Shown here in pieces: positions 1 through 10,260 of a DNA stretch of 64,000 nt. The DNA is from Brasenia schreberi. Its lineage: Eukaryota; Streptophyta; Magnoliopsida; Nymphaeales; Cabombaceae. Under the pieces are notes generated by a model that was not told the DNA's origin, searched no databases, and saw nothing but the letters and a program-made list of their open reading frames with translations. Both the position numbers and the translations under genes were made by a program. The number at the start of each line of letters is the position of its first letter. The first letter of the stretch is position 1. The DNA is taken from assembly GCA_036023115.1 (NCBI GenBank), contig JAYKKT010000059.1, forward strand, positions 2,446,501 through 2,510,500, written 5' to 3'.

Positions 1-345
1 TTGTAAACATAGAATATGAATCTTTCTCTGAATCATAGTATCTACCACTTTCATTAGCTTACCCGATAATGTTTCGATATTCCAAGAACCAATACGAATC
101 TTATTATCTAGGACTAGCATCCTTACCCCCCGCATCCATCCATAATCAAAATGCGAAGACCCTCTTTGAAATTTTTTCACTACATTCGGGCGGCAATGTA
201 GCGGGACTAACTTCTTTACCCACACCCGTCCATGATGTGGGAACCCTCTCTGCAATTGATTCACTACATTCGGGCAAAAATGTAGTAACCCTTGCTTACT
301 TCTATCCAGGCTTGGGACCGGCAATGCAATGGTGATCCCTTACAA
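1..345 (-). mobile_element. RTE-clade LINE, 5' part, cut by window edge
   Basis: This stretch closely matches 59650-60130 of the full-length LINE further right, in the same minus orientation. It covers the 5' leader and the first codons of the endonuclease domain. Compared with the full copy it lacks a stretch of leader between the TTGCTTACTT and CCAGGCTTGGG motifs, so it is a diverged or internally deleted copy. The plus-strand open frame here is a shadow. The 5' end of the LINE lies near 340-345, where the sequence changes to Copia-derived DNA. The rest of the element lies outside the window. Confidence 0.8.
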
Positions 346-366
346 GCCTAACACAAAATTTTTATT

Positions 367-1539
367 TTATAAATCACTAATTTTATCTACATCTAATTTT
401 GTTTCATTCGCGGTGTAAACACACGATAAAGATTTTTCAACACATGAGTTTAAAATTCTTTCATTAGAAGTTATATGAAACGAAGCACCCGAATCAAGAA
501 TCCAAGAGGTCATACCTTGAATTTCATTTATTGAAAAAGAGCAAACCGCACCGACTGTTGCTTTCTCCTTAATTTGAGCTTCAAGTTTTCTCACTTTTTT
601 TTGAAGTGCAAGGATGGAAGATGAAGCATAGTCTTCTACTAAGGCCACCTTCTTTTTAAATTTAGGGCAATTTGACCTTATGTGTTCGTCTTCTCTTCAA
701 TGATGGCAAATGACCTCTATTCTTGCTTCACATGATCCTTCTTTTTTGAAATGAGGAGGACAATAAGCCTTTGTATTTGCTTCGAGTTTAGATGCGGCAA
801 GTGCAGTATCTCTTTGAAACCTACCTTCATTCATTCTTGTTTCCGTCATTTGAAGATCGGTAAGTACCTATTCTTTGGTAGGAAATGACTTCCGATGAAT
901 AAGAGATGACATAACTCCTTCAAATTCTTCTCAGAGACTTCGTAAAAATTGATATACAAAATCTTCATTGTCTTCACATAGTCTCTCATTAAGACATTGT
1001 GTACGTTTCTTTCTATGGCTGGTTCTAAATATTGGAATATTCACCAAAGAAATCGTTTACCCCTTTATCTCCTTGTCTAAGGGAGACCAATTTGTCTCTT
1101 AATGCCATTCTATGAGCAATATCACTTTGAACATAAGATTTTTTTAAATATTCTCATTCTTCTCTTGCATTAGTGAAGTCGGCGAAAGTGTTTATAATGT
1201 GCTCATTTATATTATTCATGAGCACCCATGGGACCGTTCGATGACTTCCTTCATATTCTTCTTTTTGCTCAAGCGTAACATTAATGAAGGGTTCTACCTT
1301 CGAACCACTTACATAGCCGCATAATTTTTGAAATATAAATAATTTCTCATAGTTTGGGCTCATGTTTTATAGTTTGAATGTGTTAAACGGAAATTAAATC
1401 CTCCATTTTCGTCCATATTTCAAGGAGAAAAATAATTATAAAGAGATATACTTATAACAAAATCAAGAGCACTATCAACACATTTTTCGAGGCGACAATC
1501 AGCATTTTAACGATCGAAAATAATTCTGATACCATGTAA
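367..1539 (-). pseudogene. Copia-type gag and start of protease, truncated and broken
   Basis: On the minus strand, reading from the LTR at 1540, an open piece at 1154-1363 resembles the N-terminal part of a Copia gag (start MSPNYEKLF, later NNINEHIINTFADF). Broken gag follows, and 367-648 carries the protease entry motif WILDSGASFHIT, with the Asp-Ser-Gly active site intact. Frames are interrupted between these pieces. Integrase, reverse transcriptase and RNase H are all missing, because the element stops at about 360 where LINE sequence begins. It is a dead remnant. Confidence 0.8.
1525..1534 (-). other. Copia primer-binding site
   Basis: The minus strand reads TGGTATCAGA six bases inside the LTR boundary. 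This matches the 3' end of initiator methionine tRNA, the usual minus-strand primer of plant Copia elements. It fixes both the orientation and the inner LTR border. Confidence 0.75.
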
Positions 1540-1871
1540 TGAAGACAATGTTTCAATGTGGCAGCAAAAGGTTGATGAATATCACCTTGTATCACTCGTA
1601 AAAGCTTTAGAAAATAAGGCTATAATAAAGTGCAACAAATGCACAATATTAAAAAAATATTATTTAGCTACAAAAGTCATGAGAAAATCCATTACATGAA
1701 GGCCTTCTTTATAGGATACATGAGGGATTGGAGAGGAGAAGAAGATAAGAGAAAAGAACGGAAAAGAGAGGAGAAGAGGGCAAGAGAAGGGGGGCTGGCT
1801 CTAGTGGCCCTGGCCCTGACGGCTCAAGCAGGGCCTGCCTGGGCCGGGCCACTTGGGCCCATTTTCTAACA
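1540..1871 (-). mobile_element. Copia 5' LTR (about 332 bp)
   Basis: On the minus strand the LTR starts TGTTAGAAAATGGGCCC at 1871 and ends CATTGTCTTCA at 1540, just before the primer-binding site. TG...CA ends and the position next to the PBS support the call. No second LTR is present, so there is no partner to date it by and no TSD can be shown. GC-rich sequence at 1790-1860 and an AG-rich tract at 1720-1790 lie inside it. Open frames here are shadows. Confidence 0.7.
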
Positions 1872-4800
1872 TATATGATCTCCAATGGAAGTCCTTCGAT
1901 GTTGTGACTGCACTTCCAAGTTGTATGATCAAGGGTCTGAAGAAGGATACCAATGTCAAGGAGACCAACTTTTGGTATCCCTGCAAGAGCTTCTGTTGTC
2001 GAGCCTCAAGTCCCAGAAGGAGGTATTTTGTTCAATTGTGTGGTTTTAGGAAAGTTCTCCTCACAAGAGACCACTTGTCCACGATCTAGATCAAGTTAAG
2101 TCAGATGAACAAATGAAAATAAATAGGTGGAAAAGTGGAGAAACAAAATTCACTCATTGAAACTCACTAGAATAGTGGAATACAATCCTTGTCATCCCTG
2201 TCTAAAACAGGTTCTTGTAGGAAAATAGTGGAAGGTGAGGCAACTATCTAGTCATGAAAAAAAGGAGTCTTACTGAGTGTGAAGACGGGACAACTCTAGG
2301 ATGCAAATGTTTTGGAGAAGGCATAGTTATGTTGGCTGAGACATATGGCAGCCTACTAAAGTCATGTCTTGGTAAATGGGGTTGAGAATCCCTTACATAA
2401 GCCTAAATTGGCAAGAAAAATATTAAGGATAATATCTTTGAGTTGTTGTATGATTGGAAGAAGAGGATCACGCCCAACTCTATTCAATAAATTCAGAGAA
2501 TAGAGGAATTCTCACCAATTTGACAATGATGTATACCCGTGAGCATACAGTTTCTCCCACACAAGTTGAGTCGCAAGTTCATCATGACTCAACAGAAAAA
2601 GGTTGAAGTTATTGGAAGGTTCCATGTGAAGTAACGAGTCGATACAAATTGATAATACATCAGTTTGGGACCGAAGTCTTAGCAAAACTCCATCGAAAAA
2701 GAATTATTGCCTCTTGAGTTGGGCAAGCCAGTCTGAATTAGCAATGCTACTAAACTGACAAAAATATAAATATATCCAATACTGCAAGGGAAACATCCCA
2801 TTAGCAAGATGGAAAATAAATTAACATATCCGTCAGTAGCAAGTGCTTAGAAAGAATGAACAAAAATAAAAGCGGTCGCCTAAGATCAATGACACAACAA
2901 TGACATGAAACTCCTTGGCAACCGTTATGCTGCTTGGGCAAATAATAAATTTATATTGTAAAATTGAAGACATTTTGCATGCTCATCCTTAGTTACCTCT
3001 CTTGTGTAACGAGCATTAGCTTTAAGGAATCCCTTATGAGACAAGTTATTTGAATAAAATGAGAATTTAAAGCCGAGAGAGCCTAAGGCTTAGAGTTTTG
3101 GGCCATCACAAGAAAGTTTGTTGATAACATGGACATCGAAAAGCATAGGGCCAACCATACCCAACATGAGGATAAAACAATTAATGTTAGGGGACCAGAA
3201 TCCTAAGAAGTCTAAGGTCCACAACCAAGAAGATCCTAAGAGTAGTTAATAAGGTGATACATCTCCCATTGATAATGTATGTGTACACACGCATGTGCAT
3301 ATAATCTAACTGTATGATCTAATTTAGCAAGAGGTTCATGACACGATTATAATTGTGCATTTGGCAACTACCAAATAGAGAGAGAGAGAAAAAGAGAGAG
3401 AATATGAGAGTTGCTAGACAAACTTCCATGTCAAACTCTACTAGACGATATGCATAAACAATGCATATCACACACACACATATATATATATATATATAAT
3501 AATTATCTGGATAATGGGATAAACAAAGAAATTTGATTTGTTCTCATTAAAAATTGATTAGATGTATGAAAGGGGAAACCTTTTGTAATAGTCCACGTAA
3601 CAATCCAATATTTGACACCTATCAAATATATGTAAATAACAATTTTATTATATTGATAACTACCAAAAGTAAAAGGTAGATATGTGAATATTGTATAAGA
3701 GACAGGATCTCTCTCTCTCTCTCCATATATATATAAGAGGAAAGGAGGGGCGGGACTACATGAAGTGGAGGAGAGGATGACAATGGGTTCTGCGAGAATT
3801 GGGTGGAGATATATATTATTAGATAGTCCAAAAGGGTATTTTAGTAATAAGATATTTTAGCTTAATAAATTACATAAACAAAGGAAAATGCAATATTTTA
3901 ACAGTGGTCGCATGTGCGGTGGAGCAGGAACGCTTGTTGGAAGTAACTCGTTTTGGAGTATGCTCTTGAGATGATAAAGGAGTTTATGTGTTCTTGCTTT
4001 TACCTAGTTGGTTTTGTAAGTTTGGAGTTCGAAGTATCTTACTCCCAACTTGGGGGTGTAGAAGAATATGCTTATCTAAGTCACACAGACACTTCTAAGG
4101 GGTGGAGTGTCGACCTCGACACTGGTGGTACATCGACACCATTTCGGTGTGCATGGCAAAAAAAACACAATTTTTTTTCGTAACTCACAAATAAATGGGT
4201 CCGGATAATGAAGATTGATTTGTGTATTATGATAAAATTAGTAGTTGTTTACCATTTATGTGTTTTGCTTTAATATAAAGTTGTGGACTTGCTATTGTAG
4301 TTGTATACAATATTAGCTTGAATGATTTTGGGTGCGGACAATTGGTTTCTTATTACTCAATCTTATTGGATTCTTGACTCCATACTATATACCTTTGCAA
4401 AGAATAATCTCTGTCACCAAACACATTTGAAGCCAGGAACATTGCCAGATCAATAGAACAGAAGAGTATGACATCACTAGTGGATCCTAGCACAAATATT
4501 AGTATATGCTATATCCTACAAAAGATCTCGAAACTCTTTGAATCCATAACTTGGATATTTTGGTGCTCGTAAAATCATTCTAAGTTTCAGATCATTATAA
4601 GGGAACTTGCTAATTGATACCTACGTGCACCCAAAATTAGCAAATACTAGTTGTATTATGATTGATTTATGTAGCTTGAATATTATATATAATGTATAAT
4701 ATTATATACCCTAGCCGTGTCGCCGCACCCAAAATTTTTGAAATTTGCCGTATCCCGCACCCGTGTGACATAGATGCTTATTTAGTGTTTTTAGTAATTA

Positions 4801-5700
4801 TGTAGATTTTAGGTATTATTGTAATAGTCCTTATGACTAAGGGCAGTTTGGTCATTTTATGTTGAACAATCGACTATATAAGGATTGGATTTTTTGTATT
4901 AGGTTTAAGGGAGTCCGATTAATAGAAAAGAGAGAAAGGAGGGGCAGCCTCCATTGGAGGGCCTGCCCTCCTCTCTGATCTAATCTTCCCTTCATTTTGT
5001 TTCTTTCTTGTGTCATGTATTAATTTATATATATTGTCTAAATCTTATTTATGATATATTGAAACTGAACATTATAAGGTAGTGGTGGTAGGATGAAGAA
5101 TATTATATGATGTCAAGTATTGGGTAGTTAGATGACTAGTAGGAACCAAGATGTTGAGGTGAAGAATGTATGTCCACTCTAGAAATGAGACTATTAGGAG
5201 GAAAGTGTGAATGGCACCATAAAATAAAATGAGAGATAATTCTAAGTGGTCTGTCACCTAGATAGATGTGAGAAGCTTTATGATGAGCACTGCAAAAGAG
5301 GCAGAGAGTCTTAAATGCGTTAGGCTAGACACATAAAGCATAACCTTGCTTTTCTTGGTTGAAGGCTTGGTCTTGGTTGGTGGATATTTCAATTAAATGC
5401 TTTTGTATATCTGTTGGAAAATCAAATACTATAGTTTTTTGCCATAATATAAAACTATGCCCTTATGTCACGCTCTTTTAGAAATGCATGTCTGACTTGG
5501 ATGCTTCATATGCCTGTTCTTTCTGTCCTTGTGACAGAGCTACTTCTGAATTTGTACGTTTTCTAAATCAACAAAAGACGGTGAAGGTAGTGGGTAGGGA
5601 TAAGGTGAAGTAGGCTATTTGAGGCCATAAATAGCCTTCATAGGTCTAGGGGAAGGTAAGCCCAACAGATCGGTCAAAAGTCTTGGTCTAGGATCGACGG
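1872..5700. other. Gene-free spacer with simple repeats
   Basis: I see no supportable gene. Simple repeats include an AG-rich tract at about 3377-3405, (CA)n/(TA)n at about 3470-3500 and (CT)n at about 3710-3723. At 4780-4990 there is a TATATAAGG box in a promoter-like context that could be an old LTR fragment. The short open frames lack recognisable domains. Confidence 0.5.
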
Positions 5701-5730
5701 TAAAGAAAAGAACCCGATCCAAGTTCAACC

Positions 5731-6163
5731 ATGGTTTTGTTTCTTTTAATTGAAAGCATACTGAATTGTGAAGTTATATTCAAGGTTTTAGCATTTCAAG
5801 CTCAGCTTCCTTTGAGTAGCTTGGATCATGGCTTATCTCGTGCATTGGTGTGCGCGTTCATGCAATCACACATCTCTTCGGTTCCATGGATGCATTCTGG
5901 ACTTGCCATATTTGTTGAGGGGCATTTGCTTACAATTCTTTCTTCTCTGGTCTGTTCAACGCAGGTATCATGCAGCAAGCATACTGAAGAAATCATGTTT
6001 GGAACATCTTGTGCTGGGTGAAATACTTCAGCTACTGAATGCAGTAATAACATTGGAAGGATGGATAGTACCTCATTATTCCAACTCAGGCTTAGGTTGG
6101 CAGCCATTGCAGATCAATTTAGTGAAGTGTAGAACCAGTTCAGGATCGATCGCGAAAGCTTAA
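5731..6163 (+). pseudogene. Unrecognised coding-like fragment
   Basis: Two overlapping plus frames look more protein-like than the surroundings. One (5731-6021) runs through SLDHGLSRALVCAFMQSHI. A second, after a possible acceptor (...CAACGCAG) at about 5965, reads YHAASILKKSCLEHLVLGEI and continues to a stop at 6163. The parts look like exon sequence of a degraded gene, but I do not recognise the family. No credible start or downstream exon was found. A minus-strand frame over the same bases is equally long, so even the strand is uncertain. Confidence 0.25.
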
Positions 6164-6199
6164 TAGCCTGAAGCTAGTTTATTTGTTGAAAGTACTTAA

Positions 6200-7036
6200 C
6201 TAGAAATAGGTAGGAGTAATATAACAAATGAACTGCAGAATGAGAGGATAAGTGATTATGAATACAGAAGGTTGATTCAGCATGGTTTTAAGTTAGGTGC
6301 ACTTTGACACTTTCACATATGACAGGTTTGAAGGTGAGGTGATGCACACATCTGTGCCTCTACTTCATGCTTTATGCTTCTGCACATGTGAAGGATGGGG
6401 TACAAGATACTCGATTTAGACTCTTACAATTTGGTTATCAGGACTGATAAGCTTTCTTTCAAGATTCTAATGAAGCTGGTTACAGTTCAATCTCCTAGTA
6501 GTTGGACTATGCCGATGATCTGACGGTTAGTTCGGCAACTTCAGCCTCCATTGCATTTTCTTCCATCCTGCTTCAGTTATTATTCTGTACCTCCACGAGT
6601 TCCTGTTGTTTCATCTGTACCTCCTAGTAGTTGTGACTATGCCGATGATCTGATGATTCTTTCTTCTAGCTTTATATCGAAAAAGGGTACCGGTAATTAA
6701 TATTAGCATGACATCGATGGTAGAGGACTGAAGTTTTGAGCTGCCTGGACAACCTTATCATCTTAAAACATGGGACACTTCAGTGCAGAGAACTTTATAA
6801 TATTATTCTTTCCTTTTCTATGTTGCTGTCATATGTACTTCTGTATGCTTTGATGCTTCTTATTTTGTGGCTGTGATTAATATGAAACCTGTAGTTCTTG
6901 TGTGACTTGGCGTTTTTTTTTATTGATAATACCGATGGGTTTTCGTTGTGCACCTTGGGCTTGGTCGAATTTGTTTATAAAGATCTGTTTTTTCTTTTGT
7001 GGTTTTGATTAATACGATGACACTACTTTTCCGTGG
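6200..7036. other. Spacer without recognisable features
   Basis: AT-rich DNA, many stops in all frames. A partly repeated phrase (GTTGTGACTATGCCGATGATCTGA and a shorter version about 100 bases earlier) is present near 6505-6650. No gene or transposon end was identified. Confidence 0.4.
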
Positions 7037-7128
7037 CTTGGGTTCTTTGATAGTGCTTATGCATCGAACTCACAACCTCCAACTTTGAGTCGATCCACTA
7101 GCCAAGTGATCTATTGCTCTTTGTGCTG
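7037..7128 (-). mobile_element. tRNA-derived SINE remnant
   Basis: On the minus strand there is an A-box-like ATAGATCACTTGGCTAG and about 35 bases later a B-box-like GTGAGTTCGATGC. The layout matches the other SINE copies in this window (for example 31232-31342). It is diverged, and its upstream end touches the TSD of the neighbouring LINE derivative. Confidence 0.5.
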
Positions 7129-7139
7129 ATTTAAATACT

Positions 7140-7295
7140 AACAATAACAACAATAACTAAGCCTTTTCCCATACTAGATGGGGTCGGCTACATTGATTCT
7201 GTTTTGTTTTAAGAATCCATGATAAGTCCGACAAAGTTTTACGCTGGCTGTCGGAAGCCTATCACAACCCTCTTCCTTTATCCGGGCTTGAGACC
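7140..7295 (-). mobile_element. Short bipartite RTE LINE derivative (156 bp) with 15-bp TSD
   Basis: Read on the minus strand, the element begins with about 75 bases of the LINE 5' leader (GGATAAAGGAAGAGGGTTGTG, then CCAGCGTAAAACTTTGTCGG). It jumps at about 7207-7218 to the LINE 3' end (ATGTAGCCGACCCCATCTAG, then a TTATTG-rich tail). The whole coding region is absent. The direct repeat GCTGATTTAAATACT flanks it perfectly at 7125-7139 and 7296-7310. This shows that the short form was itself inserted as a unit, and did not arise by deletion in place. Confidence 0.88.
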
Positions 7296-7310
7296 GCTGA
7301 TTTAAATACT

Positions 7311-8140
7311 CCAAAAGAAAATATTTTCTGCTGAGATGGGCAAATCAGCCCTACAGTTTCTCTGATTTTTTCTTGTTCGCGAGCTGGGTTGGGAAGATTC
7401 TTACACCATACCTGCCATGGCATGCTGAACCGTTTGTGAAGAAGTTTGAACCTAGTGGTTAGCTGGGCTGGCTCGTATAGTGCACAAGGCTTTGTTGTTC
7501 TAAATTTTGGGGACCTCGCTGTGTAATGAGCGGTTGATCTAAATTTGGTCGATTTGGTGCATTCCAAAATAATGCAAATCTTTACTTGGGTATTGAATTT
7601 TGATCCAGCAACATGCATGGAGGCGTTATCAGTAGCATTTGTCATTGACAAGCATGTCATCCCCAATTTAATCAAAGTGACTATTTGTGGGTAATATTAA
7701 TAGGCTCAAAGCCCCGAATATTAGAAATTGAATTCAATATTCTCTCCATGTTTTCAAAGTGAATTGTTCTACAAAAGTGCCAAACTCAAAGTAGGTACCC
7801 ACAAACAGTTTCCTTTCTAAACACTTTTTTGGTCTTTCTCTCCTGCATTTGAAGTAGTCATCATCTAGCAAGGTCAAAGATCAAGAACCACTAGGTTGCC
7901 AACCAAATTTGGGAAGTGTTACCATAAAACAGAAGCAGCAATTATCAAAATGTGAAGGAAAGAAGAAACCCCAATAGCAAATGTATGGAGATCAGAATTG
8001 CACAAGAAAATTGAGTTATATTTCAAGCAAGGACCAAAGGAACAAGGACGAGCTCAGGGGACTCTCTCTCTAAAGGCTTGCAATGCATTCTGTTTGCCTA
8101 TTTGATGAACCAAGTATGAAAAGTAAGGACAACTACAGAG
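7311..8140. other. Spacer without a supported gene
   Basis: The 137-codon minus frame at 7262-7675 has no recognised motif and overlaps the LINE derivative, so I treat it as chance. Nothing else is supported. Confidence 0.4.
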
Positions 8141-9366
8141 CAGATTACCTGCATTGGGAGGAGATGATGGCAGAACGCCCGCCTTCACAGCATAAAAATT
8201 TTGAGAGCTCATCCGAAGTTCTTTTGGAATGTTTTATATTATTATACAACGGATTTATGCACTTCCACAATTGTTCATTTTTTGGGAGGAACATTTGAAA
8301 GGGATCTCCAGAGACTGGGCTAGGAACAAATTGAAATTAGGAATACTCGAATCACCGTGCCGTATACAATCTGCAATATTAGCTTCTGAGGGTTTCATTT
8401 TGTCGCTCTTGAGAGTCGGCATCACACGGAAAAGAACCCATGTGATGACGGCTTTGGAAGACTGTGACTGAACAACAGCTGGCAGTTGCAACTCATGACC
8501 GTAAGGTAGGTGCGAGACATCTCCTTGAAAAGCATGTGCATCATTTGAGTGAGTTATGTTGTTTTTGTTGAAAGATTTCACCGGATTTGATGCCTTCAAA
8601 TTAGGCTTCATAATTGAATCCACATTATGCTGAATAGTTGGACCATTTTGCTTACCAACTTCAGAGATATTCAATCTGCCAAGATTTGACATTTCAGTAA
8701 TGGGACCTGGAGCAAAAGAAGGGCTTTCAGATCTGGAATGATGATGGTGGGTGCTAAGAGCAGATGAATTTGGTAAGACTGCCAGTTGAAAATGTGTGTG
8801 GCAATGAAATAGCATTGCCGGGCCTAACAGGTTGAGAATACTCAGACTGAAAATGATGGGGACTGATTCCATAATTCCGAGATGGATCAGGATGGGAAAA
8901 TCTCAGAGGAATGCTACCAGACGTAGGTTGTGTGATAGCCAATGAAGAGGATGCTGCTACTGGATTTAACGCATTTTCAACAATTGGTCTCTGCTGGGAT
9001 GAAAAGAGACCAGATGAATTTGTTGACTCTTTTGGATCGGATTGTGCAGTAAACTGATGAGGAAGTCTCCATTGTTGCATGACCTGCTTTTGCAAGTTGG
9101 CCTTTGGATCTTCAGCTCCAGAATGAGCTGCATGGCCATCCACCGGACGGCTCGGTTGTGTGAAAGGCAATAAGAGGATGATGTTGCTGGATGTAACCTA
9201 TTCTCAACATTCGGCCTCTGCTGAGATGAAAAGAGATACAACCCTGTAGGATCAGATTGTTGTGTAAATTGATAAGGAAGTTCGATTAGTGCATGACCTG
9301 TTTTTGCAAGTTGGTTGGATCTTCACCTCCACACTGAGATGGTCAAATATCACAGCTCGTACCTTC
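8140..9366 (-). pseudogene. Degraded Ser/Pro/Gln-rich gene, 3' portion
   Basis: Minus-strand coding-like sequence runs from the Copia border to about 8145, where a CAG/GTAATC donor-like site occurs after a reading LPSSPPNAG. Recognisable phrases are SGLFSSQQRPIVENALNPVA (8980s), SRSESPSFAPGPITEMSNL and, after a frameshift, MFLPKNEQLWKCINPLYNN. The first phrase exists twice: 9215-9345 repeats 8990-9140 with changes (LFSSQQRPNVEN). Several frameshifts and stops break the frame. The composition suggests a disordered nuclear or regulatory protein, but I do not recognise the family. The upstream part of the same gene is probably at 15690-16075, split off by the Copia insertion. Confidence 0.45.
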
Positions 9367-10260
9367 TGTTGGATTAATGTTAATTATAGTTGGATTTATT
9401 AAACCCATATACATTAATAACATTTAATTCATGTTTATATCCTTAAATAATCAATTGATGCATAATTGATATTTGTAAAGTCTTAAAGTGTAAAAAGTAA
9501 CATGTGAGGGACTTATACATGTAATAACCAAGATGAGACAAAGTTTAGTTCCATATTGGAGAATGTGATAAATTCAAATGTCCTTTTATATAGTTGGTAG
9601 CTCATGAACCTTGGTTCAAAGAGCTTTGTGAGGACATGCTAAACTACACACGCGTGCACACCGGGTTAGGCTTGAGAATTGTCTTTGGTGTATCTTTTTA
9701 TACCAAAAACTTTTAATCCAACGATCAAGAGTCTTTCACGGTCACGAATAGAGATAGAGACGAAACGGATGTGAATAAAGCGGTGCGTCGCTTGGATCAG
9801 ATCCACGATCTATGATCCACGCACATCCTATAAATATGTGATTAGGGGTCTCTAATTACACACCTTTGCGGTAACGGACTCTCTCTCTTCCAGCCTCCTT
9901 TCCCTGCTTCTTTTGCCCAATGTGTGACTGCTTCATCCAACCCTCTCTTCCCCAACTAATGGCGACTGAGGTCAAGGTTGACTCGAAGTCAGGTACGTGT
10001 TCTTTGAGTTGTGTGAGCGTTTTATCTTAAGAGGAAGACGCAGATACTCATATGTACTCAAGATGCTGATTTCTCTAAGGCAAGTACGTAAGAGCAACTC
10101 GCACATATAAGTTCCCATTCTGATTTTGCTTCTCCTTTTATTTTTTGTATAGTTTGTTTATAGCTTACTTTAGATCTACGATTGTTGTTGTCGATTGGGG
10201 CATATTTACGTTTGCTGTATATTAGTTTATTGTGCATGTATGTCTACAATTTTTGTCTTA
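9367..10260 (+). mobile_element. 5' LTR of decayed Copia element
   Basis: The LTR starts TGTTGGATTAATG and corresponds base for base, with many substitutions and small gaps, to 14761-15657. Shared landmarks include AACCCATATACATTAATAAC, CCTTTTATATAGTTGG and CCTATAAATATGTGATTAGG (TATA-box region of the LTR promoter). The 3' border is uncertain by some bases because the end is eroded. Divergence between the two LTRs is easily visible, so the insertion is old. Confidence 0.85.

Noticed and set aside
69..335. 88-codon plus ORF at the left edge
   Set aside because: Antisense of the LINE leader; the same sequence recurs in the LINE at 59.7-60.1 kb.
7262..7675. 137-codon minus ORF
   Set aside because: Begins in plain spacer and ends inside the short LINE derivative; no recognisable protein feature.
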